Source of the DNA: Phaseolus vulgaris
Lineage: Eukaryota; Streptophyta; Magnoliopsida; Fabales; Fabaceae
Length of the DNA stretch: 64,000 nucleotides
Assembly: GCF_000499845.2 (NCBI RefSeq)
Contig: NC_023758.2
Span: forward strand, 40,318,108-40,382,107
Reading direction: 5' to 3'
The notes below the pieces were generated by a model. It did not search any database, was not told where the DNA came from, and worked only from the letters and a program-made list of their open reading frames with translations. The position numbers were made by a program, and so were the translations under genes. Positions 1 to 9,454 of the stretch are shown here, piece by piece; the stretch's first letter is position 1, and each line of letters starts with the position of its first letter.

Positions 1-2
1 TC

Positions 3-112
3 CCCTTTACATATTTAGGAATGCTAGTAGAGTAGAAGGGAACCCTAAGAAGTATAAGTTTTGGCAACCGGTAATCTTAAAAGCAAAGAAGAGATTATCA
101 GGGGGAATATGA
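3..112 (+). pseudogene. LINE reverse-transcriptase fragment
   Basis: Reading the + strand gives a short stretch resembling the late reverse-transcriptase region of plant L1-type LINEs: PFTYLGMLVE, a stop or frameshift, then NPKKYKFWQPVILKAKKRLSG. The FTYLG motif followed by a Y-K-FW-P-I-K-L-W/G pattern is typical of that family. The frame is broken near position 37 and similarity stops near 112. The rest of the element lies outside the window or is lost. It is a decayed remnant; family assignment is from motif memory only. Confidence 0.6.
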
Positions 113-746
113 TATGAAGGTGTATGTGAGTGGTAATTGTGGAAAATATATGGAATCAAAAGAAATAAAATTCTATTAAAAAATGAGAGAGAAAATGCAT
201 ACGAAGTGTTCTATACTGTACTACTAAAACCTTGTGCATGGATAACTAGTAAATACCCAAAGGCTACATTATCATATGTTGATAGTGTATGTTCCCAAAA
301 CTATGTATAAAAACCTTGTTGTGAGAATGTTAGTAGAAGTAAAAACTTGTGTATTAGGAAAGTTAGAACCACGCTAGGGTCAAGAACGACTAAGTTTCAG
401 AAAGAATAGAAGAAGTACTACACTAGGTACGAAAAGGGTAAATGTGTGTAGGGAGATTTTGGATCTTTTGTTATAAGAAGAGGGATTTCGATCTATTGTA
501 TGAGACTAGTATGAACTAGGAACTGGTTCTACGAAAATTTTAATTGATACACAATCTAGAAAGCGTAGAGGAAAGAATCACAAATCTACCTTTTCTTTAT
601 AAAAAATAAATAAATTAAATAAATAAACACAATTGAAAAAACCTACACAGAATAGATACAACCTATTCAAAGTTAACTACAAACCACAGTTAGTCACTTA
701 CATCCTTAAAAAAAAACGTTCAAAGATTAATAAAGAGAACTTTTAG
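113..746. other. Unrecognised intergenic stretch
   Basis: No open frame of useful length, no RNA gene and no repeat structure was recognised. It may be more of the decayed LINE or of a larger host transposon. It ends at the left boundary of a Mutator-type MITE. Confidence 0.4.
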
Positions 747-1138
747 GGTTGATTCTCCCTGCACCATATCAATTCAGATTTGCATTCAACACACTCACGT
801 GAAATGTCCATTTTGTCCTTAATGATTTTAAATTTTTGTCTTCTAGATATTTATATCTGTAAGTCAAATCACAAAGTTTCGGATATACAAATCTAAAACT
901 AATATGTAACTTCCAGATTTCACCATCCGAAAGCTTATTTGGACAGCATAAATGACATTTCCGATGTCAAGATCCGTAAGCAAACATAAATAAGTTATGG
1001 ATCTCAATCATCAACATCATTTATAGCACACAATTCCAGATATGAAAATCCAGAACTCGTAACTCACTTCTGGATATGATCGTCCAGAAACTTAAATAAA
1101 ATATGAAAATGACCTTTCGGATTTCAAAATTCAGAATG

Positions 1139-1143
1139 TATAA
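1139..1143. repeat. Target site duplication of the copia element (left)
   Basis: TATAA directly precedes the left LTR and is repeated directly after the right LTR at 5782-5786. Five base pairs is the usual duplication length for Ty1/copia integrases, so both ends of the element are intact. Confidence 0.85.
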
Positions 1144-1397
1144 TGAAAGAATATTCTCTGTTTTATTCAATCTGTCTTTCATCTATAGCAATGATACATA
1201 TATATAACCATAGCATTAGAACCGTACCGAACCGTACAGATTCTTTTTCTCACATAACATCTGTAATTAAGACTAATTATAGACCCATTAATAGTTATTA
1301 TATTCCTATAATTAAGTCTAATTATAGACTCATTAATAGTGATTATATTCCTGTAATTAAGTCTAATTAAGCCTAATAATGATTTTGTCCGGTAATA
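1144..1397 (-). repeat. 3' LTR of the copia element
   Basis: 254 bp, matching 5538-5781 except for five substitutions and an extra CCGAACCGTA-type 10-bp tandem copy near 1225. It contains about 2.4 copies of a roughly 45-bp internal tandem unit built on ATTAAGTCTAATTATAGACT. A TATATATA-like stretch at about 1197-1206 may belong to the LTR promoter. Confidence 0.9.
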
Positions 1398-1408
1398 TCC
1401 CCTCAAGT
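1398..1408 (-). other. Polypurine tract of the copia element
   Basis: On the minus strand TTGAGGGGA sits immediately upstream of the TATTACC start of the 3' LTR. This is the expected place and composition for the plus-strand primer of reverse transcription. Confidence 0.8.
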
Positions 1409-4400
1409 TGGAGCATGTAAGTCTTGAATGCCCAACTTGACCAAGATGGCTCCAAACTTTTTAGCACCGAGAGCTTTGGTGAAAAAGTCAGCTAGTTGTG
1501 TATGTGTGGGCACATAGGATGGAAGAAGGCGCTTGTGAATGATTTCATCTCGAACAAAGTGGCAGTCAACTTCAATGTGTTTGGTGCGTTCGTGGAAGAC
1601 CGGGTTTTTAGCAATGTGAAGTGCTGCTAGACTATCACAATAAAGACGAATTGGGTCAGGATGAGGAACATGTAGAGAAGCGAGAATGTCTTTAATCCAC
1701 TTTAATTCTCGGGTGGTCTTAGCCATTGATCGATATTCAGCCTCAGCAAAGGAGGCAGAAACCGTTTGTTGTTTCTGGGTTTTCCAAGAGATTGGGGAAG
1801 TGCCGAGTTGAATAAACCATCCGGTGAGAGATTTCCGTGTCAGTGGACAACTTGCCCAATCAGAATCACACCACCCAAAGAGTTGTAAGTTGTTCTCTCG
1901 AGGTAGGAGTATTCCTTGTCCAGGATGCCCCTTTAAATATCGAACAACACGAAGAGCAGCTTGCCAATGCTCGGAGCGTGGATTTTGCATAAATTGAGAT
2001 AAAGCTTGGACACTGTAGGCAAGGTCAGGTCGAGTGAAACACAGATAAATTAACCTCCCAACAAGTCTACGATAAGTAGCCGGGTCAGAAAGAAAAGAAC
2101 CAGTAGCGGAGCTCAATTTGTGATTTTCTTCACATGGTGTAGTGGCGGGCTTCGCACCCAACAATCCGACTTCAGTAATGATATCTGAGGCATATTTCCT
2201 CTGACAAAGGAAGATTCTGTTGGGGGAGCGAGCAACTTCAACCCCCAGGAAGTACTTGAGGCGGCCTAAATCTTTCATATGAAAGCATTGATTTAAGTAG
2301 CCTTTAAAACATTAGATGGCAGTACCATTATTCCCTGCAATCACAAGATCATCAACGTAGACTAGCACAACCAACTGTATGTCATTATTATTGAGAGTAA
2401 ACAGGGAATGATCCTTCGGGGATTGTTGGAAGCTGTAACGAGTGAGAGAAGAAGATAGTTTAGCAAACCAACACTTGGGGGCCTGTCGGAGGCCATATAG
2501 AGACTTTTGAAGCTTGCACACTGCCCCTGGTTGAGATTCTCGGAAGCTAGGAGGGAGTTTCATATAAACCTCATCATCAAGATCACCATGGAGAAACGCA
2601 TTGTGAACGTCCATCTGATGAAGCTCCCAATCTTTTGCGGCTGCTACTGCTAGAGTTGTGCGAATGGTTACCGTCTTTACGACAGAAGAAAACGTCTCGT
2701 TGTAATCCAAACCCTCCACTTGATGATTGCCAAGAATTACCAATCGAGCCTGGAATCTTTCAATTGTTCCATCCGAGTTGTATTTGATTTTGTAGATCCA
2801 TTTACACCCAAGTGCCTTCTTTCCAGGAGGGAGAGCGGTGAGTTTCCAGGTGTCATTGAGTTCGAGAGCATGAATCTCCTGTGCCATAGCATCACGCCAC
2901 CGGGGTTCTCGGACCGCTTGAGAAAAGAACAGGGGTTCCTGCTCGGTGTGTAAAGAGGCAAGAAAACTTTGATGATGGTTAGAAAAGGAATCACAATTCA
3001 CAAAATCATGTATAGGATACGAAACACCTGAGGATTCTGTTGAAGGAGGTGACGGAACAGAGGGGCTTGACGGTATCGTGGTGGCTGCGACAAAATCGCG
3101 TAACCGTACGGAAGGCAGCTTCGCGCGATGCCCTCGCCCAAGGGGAACCGCGGCCGTCAGCGGTGGTGAAGAAACCGACGGCGCCGTCTCCGTCGGACGC
3201 GGCGGTGGATCCGCGGGTAGCGTCGAGGCTTCTATACACGGATCAGAGTCGTTGATAGTGTGGTCGAAGTCATCTGTGAGGGTAGCATCCTCCTTGGCTG
3301 GGATGGGAGATGCAATGGGTTGGTTGACGATGCATTCATCTAGGTTTGAGGAGGCAACTTCATGAAGAAAATGTGGGTCCGTTCCAGTTTCTAAAGAGTT
3401 GGCAATAATTGGGTTTTGCAATGGTGGTGCAGTGTCCATCTTTTTGGCTTCAAAATATGGAAATTTATTTTCGAAAAAATGTACATCACGAGAGACAAAG
3501 AAAGTTTTTGTTTCCAAATCAAATAATTTCCATCCTTTTTGGCCATATGGATACCCGACAAACACACATTTTCGGCTACGACTATCAAATTTATCCCGCT
3601 GTCTATTTTGATTATGAGCATAACATAATGAACCAAATACTCGTAAGTGCGCGTAGCTGGGTACACATCCATGGATCACTTCATAAGGGGTTTTTCCTTT
3701 TAGAATGGAGGGTGGTGTGAGATTGATTAAGTAGCCTGCAGTCAAAACGCATTCCCCCCAAAATTTAATGGGAAGATTGCCTTGAAACCGTAATGACCGA
3801 GCAACATTCAGAATATGCCGATGCTTGCGTTCGACGCGTCCATTTTGTTGCGGGGTCCCGACACAGGAAGTTTGGTGAAGGATACCTTGTTGAATGAAAT
3901 AGTGTTTTAGACACATGAATTCGGTTCCATTGTCAGAGCGAACCATTTTAACACATTTGTTGTATTGCCTCTCAACGAGTGTGAAATTTTTTTTCAAAGT
4001 CACTGATACCTCTGTTTTTTCTTTTAACAAATAGATCCAAACTGCTCGTGAACAATCATCCACAATTGTCAAAAAATATGAAGCACCACAGGATGAAGGA
4101 GTTTTATAAGGACCCCATAAGTCACAATGAATTAAATCAAAAATATTCAAAGCTTGATGCGCACTTAAGAAAAACTTATCTCTCGTTTGTTTCGATTTTT
4201 CACAAACTTCACAAACTGTATTCAACTCGTCACGAGTACATTTCCCACTTATATCAGGAAGCATTTGCACAATCTGAAATGACGGATGTCCTAATCTTTG
4301 GTGCCAAAGTGCTAGTTGATTTTCCATCTTGACATGACATGCTTGAGTCTTTCGTACCCCACGATACCAATAAAGCCCATCTTTCCGTTCACCTGCTCCA

Positions 4401-5467
4401 ATCAGCGTCCTCGAAGTGCGGTCCTTCCATTGTTCATTGGTCAGACGTGCCATCTCAAGTTTCTTGTCATCATTGTTGGCTTGATTGTTGCTTCCACTAG
4501 CGTGTGCCACATTTGCACGTGTCGGGTTACCTTTGTTTCGCATCCCTTGGCGTCCCCTGCCGTTCCATTTGCCTTCACTTTTTGTTCTGTCACCCCACCA
4601 TTCGGGATATTCGATCAATTGGAAGCATCCCTTCATGTCATGACCATTTTTACCGCAATGACTGCACGTCATTAATTTTTCTACCATATCTCCACGCCCT
4701 TTTTCTTTGTAGTTGGCCTGCATCGCGAGACCCACGACCAACCCCCTTTCTTCCGTTGATTTGGCCATCATTCTCACTCTTTCTTCTTGTACCAACATAG
4801 CATATACGCGGTTCAGAGACGGCAATGAATCTGAGGCCAGAATGTTTGATCTTACTGTCCCGTAGCTTGCGTCATCCAACCCCATAAGGAGTTGATGAAC
4901 CTTCTCCTCCTCCCTTCGTTTTTTCAACTGAGCACCAATCCCACACTTGCATCCACCATACGTACAAGATGGAATTTTGTCACTGTTAGCAAGCTCATCC
5001 CAAAGGACCTTCAATTTTCCAAAGTAAGTTGCCACCACCATTCCCTCCTGCTTGCATATTGACAAGTCCGACCTTAGTTGTTGAATTCTAGGTCCATTCA
5101 CGACCGAGAATCTTTCTTTAATGTCTTCCCACAAGTTATGTGCAGTCTCAGCATATGCTACTATGGATCGTAAGCTTGGTTCAATGGTGTTTAGAATCCA
5201 AGATACAATCATGGACTGCACGGTCCACCAATCTTCAAGGTCGGGTGCCTCATCCTCTGGTTGGATATGTGTTCCATCAATGAAGCCCCATTTTCTCCGG
5301 GCACGAAGCGAGATCTTTACTGCTCTTGCCCATTCGTCGTAATTTTCTCCGCGCAATTGGACTTGCGTGATTATGTTTCCGGGATTGTCACTCATATGAC
5401 GAGTAGGTCTTCTTAGCACCTCCTCCTTCATGCTCTGCTTTGTTGGCATTATTCTTTTCTGGTGCAT
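1403..5467 (-). pseudogene. copia gag-pol polyprotein, protease deleted, stop in RT
   Basis: One frame runs from 5467 to 1403, broken by a single in-frame TAA at 2312-2314. The first 1051 residues hold a copia gag domain (about residues 29-240), a CX2CX4HX4C zinc knuckle (C268, C271, H276, C281), a GAG-pre-integrase segment (near 387-430), the integrase core (HCDLWGP near 448, SDNGTEF further on) and reverse transcriptase up to YVDD (1037-1040). After the stop the same frame resumes from 2278 with the end of RT and RNase H (YCDSLAALHIA; HIEVDCHFVRD). The aspartic protease with its D-S/T-G motif is absent: LTNEQWK (to 348) joins straight to DRTSRTLIGAGERKDGLY, sequences that in full-length relatives flank the protease. 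This looks like an in-frame internal deletion. No product for autonomous transposition is expected. Confidence 0.9.
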
Positions 5468-5525
5468 CTGCCATGGTTGTGCTCCGTTGCCTTTGCTTTG
5501 TGTTTGTCGGGTATCAGAGTTTTGT

Positions 5526-5537
5526 GCTCTGATACCA
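5526..5537 (-). other. Primer binding site (initiator Met tRNA)
   Basis: Read on the minus strand, TGGTATCAGAGC directly follows the CA end of the 5' LTR. This 12-mer is complementary to the 3' end of plant initiator methionine tRNA and is the usual copia minus-strand primer site. Confidence 0.9.
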
Positions 5538-5781
5538 TGAAAGAATATTCTCTGTTTTATTCAATCTGGCTTTCATCTATAGCAATGATACATATATATA
5601 ACCATAGCATTAGAACCGTACAGATTCTTTTTCTCACATAACATCTATGATTAAGACTAATTATAGACCCATTAATAGTGATTATATTCCTATAATTAAG
5701 TCTAATTATAGACTCATTAATAGTGATTATATTCTTGTAATTAAGTCTAATTAAGCCTAATAATGATTTTGTCCGGTAATA
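5538..5781 (-). repeat. 5' LTR of the copia element
   Basis: 244 bp, start TATTACCGG and end TTCTTTCA in element orientation. It is the partner of 1144-1397 and is flanked on the outside by the second TATAA copy at 5782-5786. Confidence 0.9.
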
Positions 5782-5890
5782 TATAAAAATGACTTCTGGA
5801 CATTGAAATCCATAAGCAAATGTGTGAAAAAGGCATAATGAGATTTTAAAATTTTCCCTCAAAATTGATTGAGTGCATAAAGCAATTGCC

Positions 5891-6971
5891 AAAACTTAGG
5901 CTTACTGCATCAGCGCACCCAATTGTACAAAGATTTCACAACCTACTGAAAAACACCCACCCAATCCAAGATTCTAAGGTCGATTCCCAGCTTAAAATAA
6001 GAATAAAGGCCAATGCCTTGGATCCAGCAGCAGCAAAACATAATGCAGAACCTCTGTTTCTTTCCACAAATTTAACATTAGAACTGCACTTCATGCACAA
6101 CATAGGCCGTGCAGGAATAAAACCAAAGCTAACTGAGGCATGCCAAAGAGCCATCATCAATTCCAGTCCACTACATCAGACTGAACTGCATAATTCACTC
6201 CATGGTTCCTCCTTCCACTTCTCCTTGTTCCTTACTGCAGCACCTTTTCCTCTTAACCTCTTCAATTCTACGACAAGGGCCGGATCTGCCACCAACACTG
6301 CTCGTGAGGGACCTAATGCTGAATATCATATCAAAATTTACAGACATGGGGAGGAAAAAATGAAACTAGGATAACATAATGTCCCTCTTCATGCTATTAA
6401 TTTTCTGGGTTGATTGCCCTATCTCCTCAATTCGTGCTAGATACATCTTGTAGGAGATACAGAGGACAATGAAGTTCTAACCTTTACATGTATTGAATGA
6501 AATCTATTACTGTATAATAACTGTGGGTGTTCTGCTATACTTTCTACTCCTCAATTAGAATGCAGAAGTAGTAGCCAACTCATATGGATGTATGTTGGTA
6601 ATGTAACTGTGTATATTCTTATGATTTTTAACCTGTGCCATGAACTCTGTTTACTATGTCGGGTCCTGTAATGTTGCCATGCCTCTTGGTTAATTTTTAC
6701 ATCCTTAGTTTGTTATAAGACTATGAGTAGTTGTTAAGACTATATATGGCAAGTAAGGGAAATAGAAAACAATGAAGTCATGGGTTTTCAACTGGACTGA
6801 GTTATAAGACTATAATTGTAGCTGAGTTTGTTATTCTCTGTAGCTCAATAGGATTGGGTGAGATATTGCAAATGTATGAGGCATTTAAATGAGACATGAA
6901 TGATATTTATATTATTGTTTCTTTGCATAGTTGAACTTGAAACACATTAACATTTTTTTTTTAATTTACAG
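5891..6971. other. Unrecognised stretch, probably inside a CACTA element
   Basis: An open frame at 5865-6374 (+) starts inside the MITE end and resembles nothing I know. The reverse strand at 5936-6160 is also open and slightly protein-like but unidentified. From 6375 to 6971 the sequence is AT-rich and intron-like and leads into a splice acceptor (TTTACAG) before the transposase-like exon. The whole stretch could be captured or decayed transposon sequence. Confidence 0.35.
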
Positions 6972-7453
6972 GAAAAGGCAAAACAAGAAATGAGTCAAAA
7001 TGTCAGCATTTCAAGAATTTTAAATAATGATTGTGTTGATAATGAGCTGGAAAAAGATCATGTTGGAGGTGTACAATCCTTGGGATTAGGAAGCATTCAT
7101 AATTTTACATTTCAATCCACAAGATTAAGTGATAGTTGCTCAAATTTTGGTTCAGCTGCAAGCCCTCAACTCAAAGAGGAAGTAGTTAGTTTAAGGCACA
7201 AACTAACAACAGTTGAAGAAAATTTAAACACACTAAAAAGTGTTATGCTTACATACATACAAATGAAAGAAGGATACATTCCTCCAGAGTTGAGTATTAT
7301 ATTCGGTGATACTACTAATGTAACCGTAAGTAATACATTATGTTTTAAATTGAAGTATATTGCTTAATAATTGAATGAAGTTTAATATAATATGCATATT
7401 TATCAATGGCTAACATGATGTTCTTTTTATCATAGGATAAAGGAAGTGGGTAA
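6972..7453 (+). pseudogene. CACTA (En/Spm) transposase-like C-terminal exons
   Basis: An exon at 6972-7325 opens after a polypyrimidine-AG acceptor and ends at ACC/GTAAGT. A last short exon at 7436-7453 (after TATCATAG) closes the frame with TAA, and the phase fits. The 118 + 5 residues include a coiled-coil-like tail (LKEEVVSLRHKLTTVEENL, then MKEGYIPPELS) of the kind seen at the end of plant Ptta/En/Spm transposase proteins. Lying 750 bp before a CACTA terminus supports this. Upstream exons were not found, so the gene is partial. The assignment rests on general style and location, not on a strong domain motif. Confidence 0.5.
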
Positions 7454-8202
7454 GATGTTCCAACATATAAAGAGGATCTCAATTGAACAGTCATTTTCAT
7501 GGAGTATGTCATTTATATGGACAATCTATTTCATGGAGTATGTCATTTATGTGTGGAGTTAAATTTGTGACCTTTGTTGAATGATGTGACATTTTTTGTT
7601 GTTTAATTTTGGTTGACTTATAAAATGTGTTTAATGATATTGCCAAATTCTTTGGAATTCTATTGACATAATGTGGTTTATTTGATACAACTTAGCGAAA
7701 TGGGCAGTGTCCTTTATGTATGAAACATGCATTTGCAAGTATCCATTTAAAGAGCTTGTCTTAGTAGCACATATAACCAACCATCTTTTGAAATTCATTA
7801 GCCACTAAACACTGTCTTTATTCGTCACCTTCTCCACCTAAAAGGACAAAATCTTAGAAATGATCTTTAAATGCATCCATTAACGAAATTGGTCTGAAAT
7901 TACTCAATTGTTGTGAATTGTCGTTTTTCGAGATGAGACAGATGAACGACACGTTTGACCCTGAATATGTTTTGTTTCAAGCGACCAAACCTTTGTAACA
8001 AATTTCCAGTATCTTTCTCACGCACTTTGTGAAGTCAATGTTTTTAGTGTCATTATATATGATAAAATGATACTTTTTTGTTAGAAACTTTGTGACGTCA
8101 ATTTTTGTAAAAACTTCAGATTTTATCATAAATTTTTGTGATGATATTTATTAATATTTTTGTGAAGAAATGTTTTTCTTTCACAAAATTATTTTAGTAG
8201 TG
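7454..8202 (+). mobile_element. CACTA transposon right end with subterminal repeats
   Basis: The stretch ends in ATTATTTTAGTAGTG at 8202, whose reverse complement CACTACTAAAATAATTTTGT is a standard CACTA terminus. Just inside are repeated words built on TTTGTGACGTCAATTTTTGT and TTTGTGAAG (about 8025-8190), like the subterminal transposase-binding repeats of En/Spm elements. The left terminus was not found; it may lie beyond the window or have been lost. The MITE/copia nest and the transposase-like exons probably lie inside this element. Confidence 0.6.
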
Positions 8203-9040
8203 AATGTTTATCGAAGCGTGTGATATTTTTTAAAGTTTACATACTACACTTATCAACATTACTAACAATAAAATTTAAGTACCCGTGTTAAAAATATAAA
8301 GTCGACGCAAGCATAAGAAATATTTACACTGTTATTTTACAGATAATTTATCAATAAAATAAAAGAAAAGAATAAATAAAATTGACACTTTTTTTATTAT
8401 GTGAATGATATCTATTTTGTTTAATACTTTCGAACGTCGCAGAATCATTTACTGGGTATTTTATTTTTCAATTTGATTTCTTCTGTTTTAAAAGTATGCA
8501 TATAATTGCGTTGAGAAACATCCAATTTAACTCACACTTTATCGATTTTTAAGTTTCTTCCCATTTAAAAGATGGTGCTAATATAAGATCCACAATTAAT
8601 GGACGTGTTGTCTCTAGTGGATATAATTAACATAATTTTCATTCTTATACATATTAAGAACTGATAAAATGGTTTATAAAAATTGGGTATAATGAAAATG
8701 ATTTAATTAAAATATACAGAAAGTTGTGAAATAATGAATAATATCAATAAAATAGCAATTATAATTTTATTTGAATAATATCAATGAAATAAAATAAAAA
8801 TAAGATAAAGTTGTGAAGTAATGAATCAGAAACAACCTTTTTTTGTTGTAATAAATATTACATTAAATATATAATATTATTGCTGAATTTAATAGTGCAA
8901 TAAATTTACACATAGTATTATTAAAAGTAATGCAATATATTGTCAGATTGAGGTTGTTTGGATAAAATTGTTTGACGGTTTTTAAATATGTGTAAAAAGA
9001 TATTAAACTTCTGTGAATTTTTTATATATATGTACTAAAG
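8203..9040. other. AT-rich intergenic sequence
   Basis: Very AT-rich with no coding, RNA or clear repeat signal. Sequence similar to the region before the second RING1 gene begins near 9040. Confidence 0.5.
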
Positions 9041-9267
9041 GTTACAATAAATTTAATATTTTATATCATTAAAAGGAAAAACTTATTAATGCATTAATTA
9101 ATTATATTTGAATAGTGTATAGAGTTTTTTTTACATCTCACTGATAATTCACATGTTGACAGAAAGTGCCAAAAAGTGACATCTGTCCTATTCGTCTCGA
9201 ACCCTAGAATCACCAAGTTCACCCCACCATCTTCTATTTCATCAGCATCATCACGCAAGATGCAACA

Positions 9268-9344
9268 CTGTCCCTAACATCTTCCAAGTGGCGTCTTCTG
9301 ATAGGCTTCACAAACATTAAGGTTCAAGTCACATTATTTATAAA
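9268..9344 (+). promoter_or_regulatory. Conserved promoter block of the first RING1-like gene
   Basis: A block with CTGTCCCT, GTGGCGT-TTCTGAT-GGCT and GGTTCAAGTCA leads to a TATTTATAAA TATA-like box at 9335-9344, about 110 bp before the start codon. The same ordered words occur at 18786-18866 before the second RING1-like gene, while the DNA between the words has diverged. This marks both a shared duplication origin and retained core promoter sequence. Confidence 0.65.
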
Positions 9345-9454
9345 TTTGGGACCTTCTGTCCCTTGTTACCCAGGTTTGTTTTCACAGCACTGCTAGTTTC
9401 AAAGGTTTTTAAGCTCTCATTTTGTTGATAGGATTTGGTTTCAGTGAAGAGAAA

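Larger units (their letters stand above)
1144..5781 (-). mobile_element. Ty1/copia LTR retrotransposon, 4.6 kb
   Basis: The element reads on the minus strand: 5' LTR at 5538-5781, primer binding site, one gag-pol frame, polypurine tract and 3' LTR at 1144-1397. TATAA flanks both ends. In element orientation the LTR starts with TA and ends with CA, a non-canonical TA..CA pair rather than TG..CA. The two LTRs differ by five substitutions and one 10-bp indel over 244 aligned bases (about 2 percent), so insertion is recent relative to the surrounding decayed repeats. The coding region lacks the protease and has an in-frame stop, so the copy cannot be autonomous. It lies within an older Mutator-type MITE. 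Confidence 0.93.
747..5890. mobile_element. Mutator-type MITE interrupted by a copia element
   Basis: The left part (about 747-1143) begins near a TTCTCCCTGCACCATATCAA motif. The right part (5787-5890) ends in GATTGAGTGCATAAAGCAATTGCC, whose reverse complement matches the starts of the better-preserved family members at 36092 and 55727. Between them lies a complete copia insertion. Flanking nonamers (AACTTTTAG and AAAACTTAG) match only partly, so the exact ends are uncertain. Without the copia insert the element would be about 0.5 kb. Its interior is filled with degenerate short palindromic words (CCAGA.., TCCGA..), as in the other copies. Confidence 0.55.

Noticed and set aside
5865..6374. 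169-codon + strand open frame beside the copia/MITE nest
   Set aside because: It starts inside the MITE end, shows no family resemblance and no splice or promoter context; kept only as unrecognised sequence.
9268..9344. GGTTCAAGTCA as a tRNA T-arm
   Set aside because: The same words occur at the same distance before both RING1-like genes with no other tRNA arms; it is a promoter feature of the duplication.
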